From: Agromyces humatus
GTDB taxonomy: Bacteria; Actinomycetota; Actinomycetes; Actinomycetales; Microbacteriaceae
Assembly (NCBI RefSeq): GCF_021228295.1
Contig: NZ_JAJQPD010000004.1
Coordinates: 186,001-250,000, forward strand
DNA length: 64,000 nt
Direction: 5' to 3'
The notes under the pieces are model-generated. The model saw nothing but the letters and a program-made list of their open reading frames with translations. It did no database searches and was not told the origin of the DNA. Position numbers and translations under genes: made by a program. Positions 26,328 to 36,100 of this stretch are shown piece after piece; positions within the stretch are counted from its first letter, which is position 1, and the number at the start of each line of letters is the position of its first letter.

Positions 26328-26903
26328 TCAGGACTTCGCGGCCTTGGCCGCGGCCTTCGCCGCCTGCTTCGTGGCGCGCACCCTGGCGAGCGACTCGGGG
26401 TCGACGATGTCGGCGACCGAGTAGTGGCTGCCGTCTTCGCCGTAGGCGCCGGCCGCCTCACGCCAGCCGGCCGCCGCGACGCCGAGCTGCTTGCCGAGCA
26501 ACGCCAGGAAGATCTTCGCCTTCTGTTCGCCGAATCCGGGCAGGGCCTTGAGTCGCTTCAGCACCTCGGCGCCGTCGGGATCGCCCTTCTGCCAGATCGC
26601 GGCGGCGTCGCCACCCCACTCGTCGACGACCGCCTGCGCGAGCGCCTGCACCCGACCCGCCATCGAGCCCGGGAACCGGTGCACGGCAGGGGTCTGCTTG
26701 AACAGCTCGGCGAAGTGCTCGGGGTCGTCGCCGGCGACGGCCTCGGGATTGATCGCGCCGAGGCGCTGCCTGATCTTGAGTGGTCCGGCGAACGCGGTCT
26801 CCATCGCGACCTGCTGGTCGAGCAGCATGCCGGTGAGCAGGGCGAACGCGTCGGTGCTGAGCAGCTCGTCGGCCGCGGGATCTCCGGTGATGTGCAATGC
26901 CAT
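26328..26903 (-). CDS. HhH-GPD-type base excision DNA repair protein
   Basis: A 191-residue protein of the helix-hairpin-helix glycosylase superfamily. The opening MALHITGDPAADELLSTDAF, the stretch LLDQQVAMETAFAGP and the hairpin LKALPGFGEQKAKIFLALLG define it. The C-terminus is basic and Ala/Lys-rich (AKAAAKAAKS), as often seen in DNA-binding actinobacterial proteins. The conserved catalytic Asp of classical HhH-GPD glycosylases is not obvious, so activity is uncertain. The ATG at 26903 is favoured over 26912 because of the spacing from GGAAGG. It stands alone on the minus strand. Confidence 0.82.
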   Translation of the reverse strand: MALHITGDPAADELLSTDAFALLTGMLLDQQVAMETAFAGPLKIRQRLGAINPEAVAGDDPEHFAELFKQTPAVHRFPGSMAGRVQALAQAVVDEWGGDAAAIWQKGDPDGAEVLKRLKALPGFGEQKAKIFLALLGKQLGVAAAGWREAAGAYGEDGSHYSVADIVDPESLARVRATKQAAKAAAKAAKS

Positions 26904-26927
26904 GGGCTCCATCCTTCCACCGCGCCG

Positions 26928-26972
26928 TCACGGGACGAAGAGCAGGGCCATCACGGGACGAAGAGCAGGGCC
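26928..26972. repeat. two tandem copies of a 23-bp unit
   Basis: TCACGGGACGAAGAGCAGGG begins at 26928 and again at 26951, with the unit continuing to 23 bp. It lies in the leader between the HhH-GPD gene and the downstream VOC gene. The exact duplication indicates recent replication slippage. Confidence 0.8.
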
Positions 26973-27110
26973 GGCGGATGTCACGGCGCGAGCCGTGGCA
27001 TCCGTCGGTCGATCTCGAAGCGGACAGGAACTGGCCGCATGCTTGGCGAGACTGATCGCAGGGCGATTCGATGAGACGGATCGTGCCGAACACCCTACGA
27101 GGAGCGCACC

Positions 27111-27500
27111 ATGGACTGGAAGATCGAACTCATCTTCGTGCCCGTCACCGACGTCGACCGCGCGAAGGCGTTCTACGTCGAGAAGCTCGGCTTCAACGCC
27201 GACCACGACCAGCGGGTCAACGAGAACCTGCGCTTCGTGCAACTCACGCCACCCGGCTCGGCGTGCTCGATCGCCTTCGGCGAGGGCATCGGCGGCAGCC
27301 TGAAGCCGGGGCAGCAGGACTCGATCCAGGTCGTGATCCCCGATGCCGACGCCGTGCTCGCCGACCTGCGCGCGAAGGGCGTCGAGGCCGAGGGCGTCGA
27401 CGATCAGGCGTGGGGACGGTTCATCACGCTGAGCGATCCCGACGGCAATCGTTGGACCCTGCAGCAGCTGCCCGACTACTCGGCGGCGGCGAGCGCCTGA
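27111..27500 (+). CDS. VOC (glyoxalase) superfamily protein
   Basis: A 129-residue protein with two beta-alpha-beta-beta-beta units. It starts MDWKIELIFVPVTDVDRAKA with FYVEKLGF and ends GRFITLSDPDGNRWTLQQLP, the standard VOC C-terminal strand with DPDGN. The metal-binding His of glyoxalase I is replaced in the first strand, so it may be a ligand-binding rather than metal-dependent member. GAGGAGC seven bases upstream supports the start. Confidence 0.86.
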   Translation: MDWKIELIFVPVTDVDRAKAFYVEKLGFNADHDQRVNENLRFVQLTPPGSACSIAFGEGIGGSLKPGQQDSIQVVIPDADAVLADLRAKGVEAEGVDDQAWGRFITLSDPDGNRWTLQQLPDYSAAASA

Positions 27501-27521
27501 CGAGCGCGCGAGCCGGCGCAC

Positions 27522-27559
27522 ACAGGTCGGCGGATCCTCCACAGGTCGGCGGATCCTCC
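27522..27559. repeat. two tandem copies of a 19-bp unit
   Basis: ACAGGTCGGCGGATCCTCC occurs at 27522-27540 and 27541-27559 with no difference. It lies between the VOC stop and the terminator hairpin. Confidence 0.85.
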
Positions 27560-27568
27560 ACATGACGA

Positions 27569-27603
27569 CGGATGCCTCGGAGTCGACGACCCCGAGGCAT
27601 CCG
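27569..27603. terminator. bidirectional terminator hairpin
   Basis: A perfect 12-bp stem (CGGATGCCTCGG / CCGAGGCATCCG) with an 11-base loop. It lies between the convergent VOC gene and the GH43-GH51 gene, 14 bp after the stop of the latter. Confidence 0.7.
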
Positions 27604-27616
27604 CGTCAACCTGGGA

Positions 27617-30600
27617 CTACCCGCCCGAGCCGCACCCGTCGCCGTTCAGCCAGAACGCAGTGGGAGGCTCGTTCCCGCCTCCGTTCAGGCGTCCGTTGAA
27701 GCCGACCTCGATGCTCGCGCCCGGCTCGATGCGCCCGTTCCACGGCAGGTTCGTCGCGGTCACCGACGCGCCGTCCTGCGACCAGAACGCGTCGCGGCCG
27801 TTGCGGACGGTCTGCGAGCCGTCGAACTCGAAGCCGAGCTCCCATCCGTCGATGGGCTCGTCGCCGGTGTTCGAGATAGTGAGCGTCGCGTCGAACGCCT
27901 TCTTCGAGTTGCCCTCGACGACGTAGCCCACCTCGCACGTCGGCACGTGCTCGGAGAGCGAGAGGAACGTGATCGAGTACGCGGGGAAGTCGTACGTGAA
28001 CTCGTTCGCGCCGCCATCCCACTCGCGGTCGACCGGAACGAGGTGCTCGGGGTCGGCCTTGGTGTTCACATCGCCCGGCACGCCGACCATCTCGGTCACC
28101 GCGACGTCGTCGTCGACGACCATGCCGCCGGTCACCGACACCGCCGTGCGCGCGGTGGCGCCCGTCGGGTTGACGACCTTCAGCACCGTGTCGCCCGTCT
28201 GCTCGTCATGGGTCACGACCTGGTAGAGGCCCTTCGCGCTCGGCTCGGTGTAGCGCAGCTGCAGCACGCCGTCGAGGTAGAGCTCGATCGTCGAGCCCTC
28301 GACGACCACCTTCACCGCGTAATCGCGACCCGTTTGGATGGACCGGTTCTCGACCGCCGCGACCTCGTTGGCCGACCCGCCGCTTGCGTGTTGCAGCACC
28401 GAACGGCTGTTGTTCCAGCCGCCGAGGTTCCACCAGTAGTAGTCGTTGGCACCACCGGCCGCGAAGCCGATGAGGAAGCCCTCGGACCCGGCGAGCTTGC
28501 GCGCGTCGAGCTCGAGGGTGTAGTTCGACCAGTCCTGCGCGTATGCGTCGGGCGCGAGCGCCCGGGCATCCTGCACCGAGGTCGACGACTGCACGTACTC
28601 CCCGCCCTGCACCGTCCAGGTGCCCGAAGCCGGCGACCAGTCGGTGCCGGAATCGAACGTCTGGGTGTGCAGCACGTCGCCGGTGGCGTTCGAGGTCACC
28701 CGCACGTCGTCGTAGGCCGCGCTCGTGCGCCACGTCGACAGGAACACGCCGCCGTCGAGCGCGTGCGCGGGCCGGGACTCGGTGTGAGTCGACGGCACCA
28801 CCGCGTCGCCGACGTTCGTCATGAACATCTGCTGCGTGTAGTAGTTCACCGACCCCCACGACTCGTCGTTGTCGAACCACATCATGTCGGGGGCCCACTG
28901 CACGTGGTCCTCGTTGGCGAACATCGGCGCGTAGGAGGCGAGCTCGACGAGGTCGGAGTTGCGCTCCAGGCCCGTCATGTACGCCGCCTCGGCGAGCGCG
29001 TTGCCGAACGTGTTGCCCCGCGAGGCGTACTCGCCGAGGAAGACGTGCGGGCCCTCGCGGTCGTACGCGTCGTACCGCTCCGAGTTCTGGAGGAACCACT
29101 GCGGGTCGTTGTAGTAGTGCTCGTCGACCAGGTCGACGCCCTGCGCCCGGTTGAACTCCCAGAGTTCGTCGAAGCGCGCGCCCGTGTCATCGGGCCCCGA
29201 GTTCGAGATGATCGTGATCTCGGGGTAGGCGGCGGCGATCGCGTCGCGGAACTTCGGGAAGTTCGCCTGGAACGTATCGGTGTTCTCCTCGTTGCCGAGG
29301 CCGATGTAGCGCAGGTCGAACGGCTCCGGATGTCCCAGCTCGGCGCGCTTCGCTCCCCACTCGGTCGTCACGTCGCCGGTCGCGAACTCGATGAGGTCCA
29401 CCGTGTCCTGCACCCAGCGGGCGATGCGCGCGTCATCCGTCATCTCGGGAATGTTGCTGCCGCAGCCATTGGCGCCGACCGACACGACAGGCAGCGGCGT
29501 CGCGCCGAGGTCCTCGGCCCACATCATGTACTCGAGGTATCCGATGCCGTACGACTGGTTGTAGCCCCAGAAGTTGAAGTTCGTCGGCCGCTCCTCGACC
29601 GGTCCGATGGTCTCCTTCCATTGGAAGGTGCGCTGACGGTCCTGACCGTCGGACTCGAGGTAGGTGTCGAACGTGCCGACGTTGGTGACGCATCCGCCCG
29701 GGAACCGGAGGAAGCTCGGGTCGAGCTCGGCGACCTTCTCGGCGAGGTCCTTGCGGAGCACGCTCGGGCCGTTGACCGGCCCCACCCATGTGTCCACCGG
29801 GAACAGCGAGACCATGTCGAGCTGCACCGACCCCGCCGCACCCGTGAGCACGACCAGCCGACCGGCGTCGGTCGTCGCGTTCGCGGTGAGCCGCACCTCG
29901 GCCTGACGCCAGGTGTCGTCGCCCGCGATCGAGACGGTGCCCATCGCATATCGGGTCGCGCCGTCGGCGCTCTCGACCGCGACCGTGAGGTCCTGCGCGA
30001 TCGCCGAGCGCGTCCACACCGAGAAGTCGTAGCTCTCGCCCTCCTCGACCGCGATGCCGCGGTTGAACCCGATGTTGCGCACACCGACCCCGGCCGCGCC
30101 GGCCGTGATCGTGAGCGATGCCCGGTTCGAGTCGTTCAGCCAGCGGGCGCGGTCGGTGCCGACCGCGATCGTGCCGGTGGCGCCGCGCTCGACCTTCTGC
30201 CATCCCGTGAGCGCGTTGAACGAGACGTTGTCGGCGGTCGAGAACTCGAACGAGCGGTTGCGCACGAGTTCGGCGTACAGCCCGCCGTCCGCCGCGTAGT
30301 TGATGTCCTCGTAGAAGATGCCGTAGAGGTCGTCACTCATGTCGGTGCGCTCGGCCGCGGTGTCGATCGCGATGGAGTGCTGGGCGATCTCGACGGGCAC
30401 GACCGCGAGCCGCGCCGCATCCGCATCGTCACCGACCACCAGACGGCCCTCGGCGTCGACACCGACGTAGGCGTCGCCGGTCGCCGTGCGCAGCGCGATC
30501 CTGCCGCCGCCGACGTCCGTCAGGCGGAACGCCGTCGGCTCATCGGCGTCGCCGCCGAACACGACACGGCCGTCGCGAACGACCACCGGGCGGTCGCCAC

Positions 30601-33079
30601 CCTGATCGCGCAGGGCGATGGGGCGAGCGGATGCCTCGCCGGCGAGCTCCTCGGCCGTGAATGCGAGCTCGGCGAACGGCCGCTCCTCGACGAACCGGAT
30701 CGTGTCCTCGACCTCGGCGAGGCGGGTCGCGTCGCCGTCGCGGCTCAGCGTGAACGCCCCCTCGGGCACGAGGTCGGCGCCCTCGGGCGCGACGAGCGCG
30801 AAGTAGTCGAACACGGCCTCGTGGCTCGGCGCGCCGCCCGCGGCGAGCGCGTAGAGCCCGATCCGGGTGACGTCGAAGCCGACGGTTGCGCGGGCGGCCT
30901 CGACCCATTCGAAGCCGGTCCAGTGGCTCGTGACGATCTCGTCGCCGGTTCGCTGCACACGCAGGTACTCGTGCGTCGACCCCGGACGTGCGGTGAACGA
31001 CGAGCGGTAGATCGCGTTCTCCTCGACGCCGTTCTCGATGACCGTCGGCCCGCCGGGTGCGAAGCTGACGTTGGTCAGCCCGGCCCGAACATAGTTGTCG
31101 AGGTCGGCCATCGCGATGAGGCCGGCGCCCTGGAAGTTGGTCGACACCGCGCCCGTGACCGACGTGTATGCGGTGAATTCGCCCACCGGCACGTCGATGA
31201 GGAACACGTTGTCGGCCGTGTTGTCGCCCTGGTAGGTGTCGCCGTTCTGCGAGTGGAGCGTGAGCGATCCCGCATTCTCGGTGAGCGACCACGCGCTCGG
31301 CGTCTCCGACGTGATGCTCCACCGGTCGCCGAGCGTGTCGGCGTCGAACTCGTCGACCCATGCGTCCTCCGGCAGCTCGGGCGCGGCCGGCGACGCGACC
31401 GTGATCGCGGCCTGCCCGGTCGTGCCGCGGATGGAGGCCGCCGTGATGGTCGCGACGCCGTCGGCGACCGCGGTCACGAGACCGTTCGCGTCGACCGTCG
31501 CGACCGACTCGTCGCTCGAGCTCCAGGTCACGCTGCGGTCTTCGGCGGTGACGGGCGTGACGGATGCCGCGAGCTGCCGCGTCGCGCCGGGCGCGAGCGA
31601 GATCTCGACCGGTGCGACCGTGACCGCCTCCTCGAGCGCGTCGGGCTGGTATGCCTCGAGCAGGCGCTGGTACTCGCTCGCCGTGACGGGGATCACCGTG
31701 CCGTGACGCGGGCTCTCGGGGAGTTTGGCGCTGGGCATGGCCGTCCACTCGGCGCTCGCGAGATCGCCGGTCTCGAAGAGCATGTAGCCCTCGCCGCCGT
31801 GGTACGACGGCTGGTCCTGCAGCAGGTACCACGTGTCATCCGTGTTGCTCTGGAAGACCGACGGGCCCTCGCCGCCCGTGAACGTGCCACCCCATGGGTT
31901 GGGCTGGCCGAAGCCGATGCGCTCGGCCATCAGCTCCCAGCCGTCGCCCTCGGCCACGCCCTGCGTGCGACGCAGGTCGCTCGAGCGCTCCTGGCGCATG
32001 CCCATGTACGACTCGTCCTTGGTGAGGCGGTAGTACACGCCGTCCTGGCGCGCGACCGTGGAATCGATCATGCCCCGGCCGGCGCCCTGCGGCTCGTCGA
32101 TCCAGACCTGCGGCTCCGAGAAGGTGACGAAGTCGCGGGTCGTGGCGTACATCATGCGCTGGTAGCTCGTGGAGATATCGCGCTGCTCGGGCGGCAGGTC
32201 GGCCGGGTAGAGCGCCGATGCCCAGTACACGACGTACTCCCCTGCAGCGTCATCCCAGTACGCTTCGGGCGCCCAGGTGTTCCCCGCGTTCTCGGGGGCG
32301 ACGACGACCTCGCGCTGGTCGGACCAGTTCACGAGGTCGGTCGACTCCCAGACCATGATCGAGCGACTCCCGGTCTCCTGCGCGGTGCCGAAGTCGCCGC
32401 CGCCGAAGATCTTCAGGTCGGTCGCGATGAGGAAGAAGCGATCGCCCTCGGGCGAGCGGATGATGAACGGATCGCGCAGGCCCTGCTCGCCGAGCGTCGA
32501 CGCGAGCACCGACTCGCCGTCGTTGAGGGTCATCCACTCCTCGGGGTCGTTGCCGACGCTCGCGGCGAAGGTGATCTCCTCGCCGTCGTCGGTCGACTCG
32601 CCGACGAAGTGGGGGAAGAAGTAGGCGGCATAGGGCTCGGCGGCGGGGAGCGGCGTGACGGTGACGACGTAGTCATGGGTGGCCGTGGCGCCATCGAAGC
32701 TCGCGGTCGCCTCGAGTGTGACCGTGACGGCGCCGGCTCCGTGAGCGGGCCGCTCGACGAGGCCGTCGGCCGAGATGACCGAGGCGTCGTTCGACGCCCA
32801 GCTCAGCGTCGATCCGCCGGCTCCTGTGACGGGCAGCGCGATGTTGCCCCGCACATCGTCGAGGTTGGGGATGGTGACGCCGGCCGCATCGGAGGCGGCG
32901 ATGTCGCCGGGTGCTGCCGCCACTGCAGTAGCGAGGGGTAAGCCGACGGCCGCGGAAGGGGCGAGCAGCGCGAGGCTGAGCGCAGCGCAGAGTGCGACGC
33001 CCGCTCGGCGGCCGACGCGCCGTCGCGGGTCCGGCGGTTCGACCGCGGGTGACATACCGGTGGGAATGGTCGTGGTCAT
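27617..33079 (-). CDS. secreted multimodular arabinan-degrading enzyme: GH43 + GH51 + CBM2
   Basis: A 1820-residue exported protein. The signal peptide covers residues 1-60 (GRRAGVALCAALSLALLAPS). An Ig-like domain is followed by a GH43 domain (about 150-470; LRDPFIIRSPEGDRFFLIAT, GNTWAPEAY). Next come a Big2-type Ig domain (about 505-575), a LamG/DUF1349-like sandwich (about 585-740) and a short spacer. The GH51 alpha-L-arabinofuranosidase starts near 890 (LYGIFYEDINYAADGGLYAE), with acid/base E1264 in GLGNEENTD and nucleophile E1350 in FLGEYAS. A sandwich inserted in the GH51 tail precedes a CBM2 at about 1717-1820 (W-containing loops, Cys pair). It should remove arabinose from polysaccharide outside the cell. 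The ATG at 33079 follows GAGAGG. It is the second gene after the twin-GH43 gene, 99 bp downstream. Confidence 0.9.
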   Translation of the reverse strand: MTTTIPTGMSPAVEPPDPRRRVGRRAGVALCAALSLALLAPSAAVGLPLATAVAAAPGDIAASDAAGVTIPNLDDVRGNIALPVTGAGGSTLSWASNDASVISADGLVERPAHGAGAVTVTLEATASFDGATATHDYVVTVTPLPAAEPYAAYFFPHFVGESTDDGEEITFAASVGNDPEEWMTLNDGESVLASTLGEQGLRDPFIIRSPEGDRFFLIATDLKIFGGGDFGTAQETGSRSIMVWESTDLVNWSDQREVVVAPENAGNTWAPEAYWDDAAGEYVVYWASALYPADLPPEQRDISTSYQRMMYATTRDFVTFSEPQVWIDEPQGAGRGMIDSTVARQDGVYYRLTKDESYMGMRQERSSDLRRTQGVAEGDGWELMAERIGFGQPNPWGGTFTGGEGPSVFQSNTDDTWYLLQDQPSYHGGEGYMLFETGDLASAEWTAMPSAKLPESPRHGTVIPVTASEYQRLLEAYQPDALEEAVTVAPVEISLAPGATRQLAASVTPVTAEDRSVTWSSSDESVATVDANGLVTAVADGVATITAASIRGTTGQAAITVASPAAPELPEDAWVDEFDADTLGDRWSITSETPSAWSLTENAGSLTLHSQNGDTYQGDNTADNVFLIDVPVGEFTAYTSVTGAVSTNFQGAGLIAMADLDNYVRAGLTNVSFAPGGPTVIENGVEENAIYRSSFTARPGSTHEYLRVQRTGDEIVTSHWTGFEWVEAARATVGFDVTRIGLYALAAGGAPSHEAVFDYFALVAPEGADLVPEGAFTLSRDGDATRLAEVEDTIRFVEERPFAELAFTAEELAGEASARPIALRDQGGDRPVVVRDGRVVFGGDADEPTAFRLTDVGGGRIALRTATGDAYVGVDAEGRLVVGDDADAARLAVVPVEIAQHSIAIDTAAERTDMSDDLYGIFYEDINYAADGGLYAELVRNRSFEFSTADNVSFNALTGWQKVERGATGTIAVGTDRARWLNDSNRASLTITAGAAGVGVRNIGFNRGIAVEEGESYDFSVWTRSAIAQDLTVAVESADGATRYAMGTVSIAGDDTWRQAEVRLTANATTDAGRLVVLTGAAGSVQLDMVSLFPVDTWVGPVNGPSVLRKDLAEKVAELDPSFLRFPGGCVTNVGTFDTYLESDGQDRQRTFQWKETIGPVEERPTNFNFWGYNQSYGIGYLEYMMWAEDLGATPLPVVSVGANGCGSNIPEMTDDARIARWVQDTVDLIEFATGDVTTEWGAKRAELGHPEPFDLRYIGLGNEENTDTFQANFPKFRDAIAAAYPEITIISNSGPDDTGARFDELWEFNRAQGVDLVDEHYYNDPQWFLQNSERYDAYDREGPHVFLGEYASRGNTFGNALAEAAYMTGLERNSDLVELASYAPMFANEDHVQWAPDMMWFDNDESWGSVNYYTQQMFMTNVGDAVVPSTHTESRPAHALDGGVFLSTWRTSAAYDDVRVTSNATGDVLHTQTFDSGTDWSPASGTWTVQGGEYVQSSTSVQDARALAPDAYAQDWSNYTLELDARKLAGSEGFLIGFAAGGANDYYWWNLGGWNNSRSVLQHASGGSANEVAAVENRSIQTGRDYAVKVVVEGSTIELYLDGVLQLRYTEPSAKGLYQVVTHDEQTGDTVLKVVNPTGATARTAVSVTGGMVVDDDVAVTEMVGVPGDVNTKADPEHLVPVDREWDGGANEFTYDFPAYSITFLSLSEHVPTCEVGYVVEGNSKKAFDATLTISNTGDEPIDGWELGFEFDGSQTVRNGRDAFWSQDGASVTATNLPWNGRIEPGASIEVGFNGRLNGGGNEPPTAFWLNGDGCGSGG

Positions 33080-33178
33080 TTGGTGAGCCTCTCTCGTCAT
33101 TGAGTGCCTGCTTCGTGTTGTCATGCGCGCGCGGTCAGGGTCGTTCGGTGCGCCCCGACTTCAGCGCAGGAACCGGGA

Positions 33179-36100
33179 CTATCGCTTTCGGACCTGTATC
33201 TCCTGTGACGCATCCGACTCCGGCGAGGAGCCGACCTCGTTGTGCGCCACGATCGTGGCGCTGTACTTGGCGCCCGGCTGCAGGTCGGTGAAGGTGACCA
33301 TCACCGAGGCACCGCCAACCTCTTTGACCAGCGTCGGGAGGTTGGGCGACTTCGGCCACAACGTCACGATGTAGCCCGTGACCGGCGCTCCCCCGTCGTC
33401 GGGCGCCTCCCAGTGCACCATCACCGACGCGGAGCCACGCGTCACCTCGGGTGCGGCCGGCCGAGCTGGTGCTGTCGAGGGCGCGCGTACCGGTCCGACT
33501 TCCGCAGTGGCGGTCGACGGACTCCAGAGCGGCTTCGCGGCGGTCACCGTTACCCCGATGATGGCGTCGACATCCGAGTCTGTCAGCGCGTACTCCGCAT
33601 CTTCGGCGCCCGTGATGACCTCCCCGTCACGTGTCCAGCGATAGCCCGACGGCACCCACGGCTCAGCAACGCCGGCACGAAGGACCTCGCCGACCTGAGT
33701 CTCGCCCGAGATCGCGACGGCGAGGGGCTCCAGGTCCACGACCGTCTTCGGCGCCACGCTCTCAAGGGTCGGCGTCACGGTCCTCATGAGGCCGTCTTCG
33801 TCGAACTCGATCCGGTCGATCGTCGTCTCGCGGTTCGTGCCATTCCCGTCGGGCATCGCGAACCGGTGGTAGGCGATGTACCAGTCGTCAGTGCCGGGCA
33901 CATTAACGATCGAGTTGTGGCCGGTGCCTCGGATGCCGAGCGAGGCGTCCTTCTGGAGGATGACGTCACGGTTCGTCCACGGCCCCGTGATGCTCGTGGC
34001 GGTCGCGTAGCCGACCCGATAGTTCTCAGATCCGGTGTCGTCGATGGAGTAGGTGAGGTGGTAAAGCCCGTCGCGGTAGTTCACGAACGTGCCCTCCCGA
34101 TACGATGTCAGGCCACTGATCGGCGCGATCGTCTCGGTCTTCACCGAGAGCATGTCGTCATTCAGTTCCGCGAAGAGCGGCGTGCCGTTGCCCCAGAACA
34201 GGTAGTACTTCCCGCTCACCGGGTCATGGAACGCGGCGGGGTCGATCGCCTGCCCCGACTTCACAGCCTCGCCGTTGGTGATCATGGCGGTGGGCTGCGC
34301 GACGAACGGGCCCTCGGGGGTGTCGGCCACCGCGACGCCGATGGTCTTGCGGTTGTACGTCGGGTTGTGGCCACTGAAGTAGAAGTAGAACTTGTCGTCG
34401 CGCTCGATGATGGTCGGCGCCCACGCGTTCCCGGTCGCCCAGGGCACGTCGCCGTTGGCACCGTCGAGTGTCAGGAACGGCTCGGCCGAGCGCTCCCAGT
34501 CGACGAGGTCCTTCGACTTCCAGATGTAGAACTCCTTCCCGCCCCACCCGGCGAACCCGTCGGTCGTGGCGTAGATGTAGTACGTGTCGCCGAACACCGC
34601 GATGTTCGGGTCGGCGTACAGTCCCGGCAGCACCGGGCTGTTCATCACGCGCGCCTGCATCGTCCAGGTCGCGGTCGAGCCGTCGGGTGCCGTGAGCGTG
34701 TAGGTGATGGGCTCGCTGAGGTCGACCGTGTCGCCCGATGCCGGCGACACCGTCACGCCCTCGGCGGCGCCGAACACCGGCGCGAGCGCCGCGATATCCG
34801 TGCCGGGGACCACCGGGAAGACCACGGTGCGGGCGGATGCGTTGACGATCGGCGCAATCCTCAGCGCGTCGGGGTCCGCGAGCGTCACCCCGGACAGCGC
34901 CGTCGTGTTGCCCGATCGCGTGAGCACCTCGCTCGCGCTGAGCGCGCGGTTGTAGAGCGCGAACTCGCGGAACTCACCGCGGAACCGGGAGTCGGCGTTG
35001 TACAGCGAGCGGCCGAGGTAGTTCGCGAACGTCTGTCCGCCCCCGATGTCGCCGGGGTCGAGCGTCACGTTCGTGTTCTTCGCGACCTCGACTCCGTCGA
35101 GATACAGCCGGGCCGTGGTCCCCTCGAGCGTGTACGTCAGGTGCGCCCAACGGTCACGCGTCAGCGCCGCCCCCGAGTTGACCGTCTGCTCGGTCGACCA
35201 GTTGCCCGACGCGATGCTCGTGCGGTAGTTATTGCCCGTGGTGAAGAGGTAGCCATTGCCGACCCCGGATGCGTCGGTGTTGCCGAGTCCGTAGATGAAG
35301 TACGAGCCCGACTGCGCCGGGTCGATCTTCACCTCGGCCTCGACCGTGAGGTCCTCGACGCCCGTCAGGATGTGGTCGGGCAGGTCGACGTAGTCGTCGG
35401 CGCCGTCGAAGCGGAGCGAGCCGCCCTGCTGCCATGTCGCGCCGCCGACGATCGTGCCGTCGTAGCCGTTGCCCGAGCGGTCGGCGACGACAGAGCCCGA
35501 GGCATCCGTGAAGTCGTAACGCAGGATCTCGCCCTCTTCGTTGGCTTCGACGGGCGGCGGGCCGGCGGAGAACGCCGCGAGCTCGGCGGCGGTCACCGGG
35601 ATGACGGTGCCGTGGCGCGGGCTCGCCGGGAGGTCGTACTGCGCCGACACCTGCCAGTTCGGTGCGCCGATGTCTGCCGTCTCGAGCGGGATGTAGCCGC
35701 GCCCGCCGTACTCGTCGACGAAGAGGTAGGTCTTGTCGCCGTTCACGTCGCCCGGGTTCGACGTGAAGGCCGTCGGTCCCTCGACCGCGCTCGTGCCCGC
35801 GTCGCGTCCGATGCACGAGTCGATCATGGTCCACGCCTCGAGGGTGGCGCGCAACTCGGTCGAGGTCTCCTGGATGATGTCGCTGCATCCGGTGCCGCCT
35901 GCGCCTTCGTCCTTGGTGAACCGGTGGTAGACGTCGCCGGCCTTGATCACCGTGGAGTCGATGCGCGACATGCCCTGGTCCTGCCAGATCTGCGGCTCGC
36001 TGAAGGTGACGAAGTCGCGCGTGGTGGCGTAGAGCATCTTGTTGTACGTGCTGCCCGTGTGGCCGGGGTCGTCCTCTGCGTAGAGCTTGGAGGCCCAGAA

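Noticed and set aside
26928..27559. Short tandem repeats as a CRISPR array
   Set aside because: There are only two direct copies each with no spacers, and no cas genes nearby.
27572..32941. A 1789-codon open frame on the plus strand antisense to the GH43-GH51 gene
   Set aside because: It is frame-locked to the real gene, has Arg/Val/Asp-rich composition typical of GC-rich shadows, no domain pattern, no signal peptide and no ribosome-binding site.
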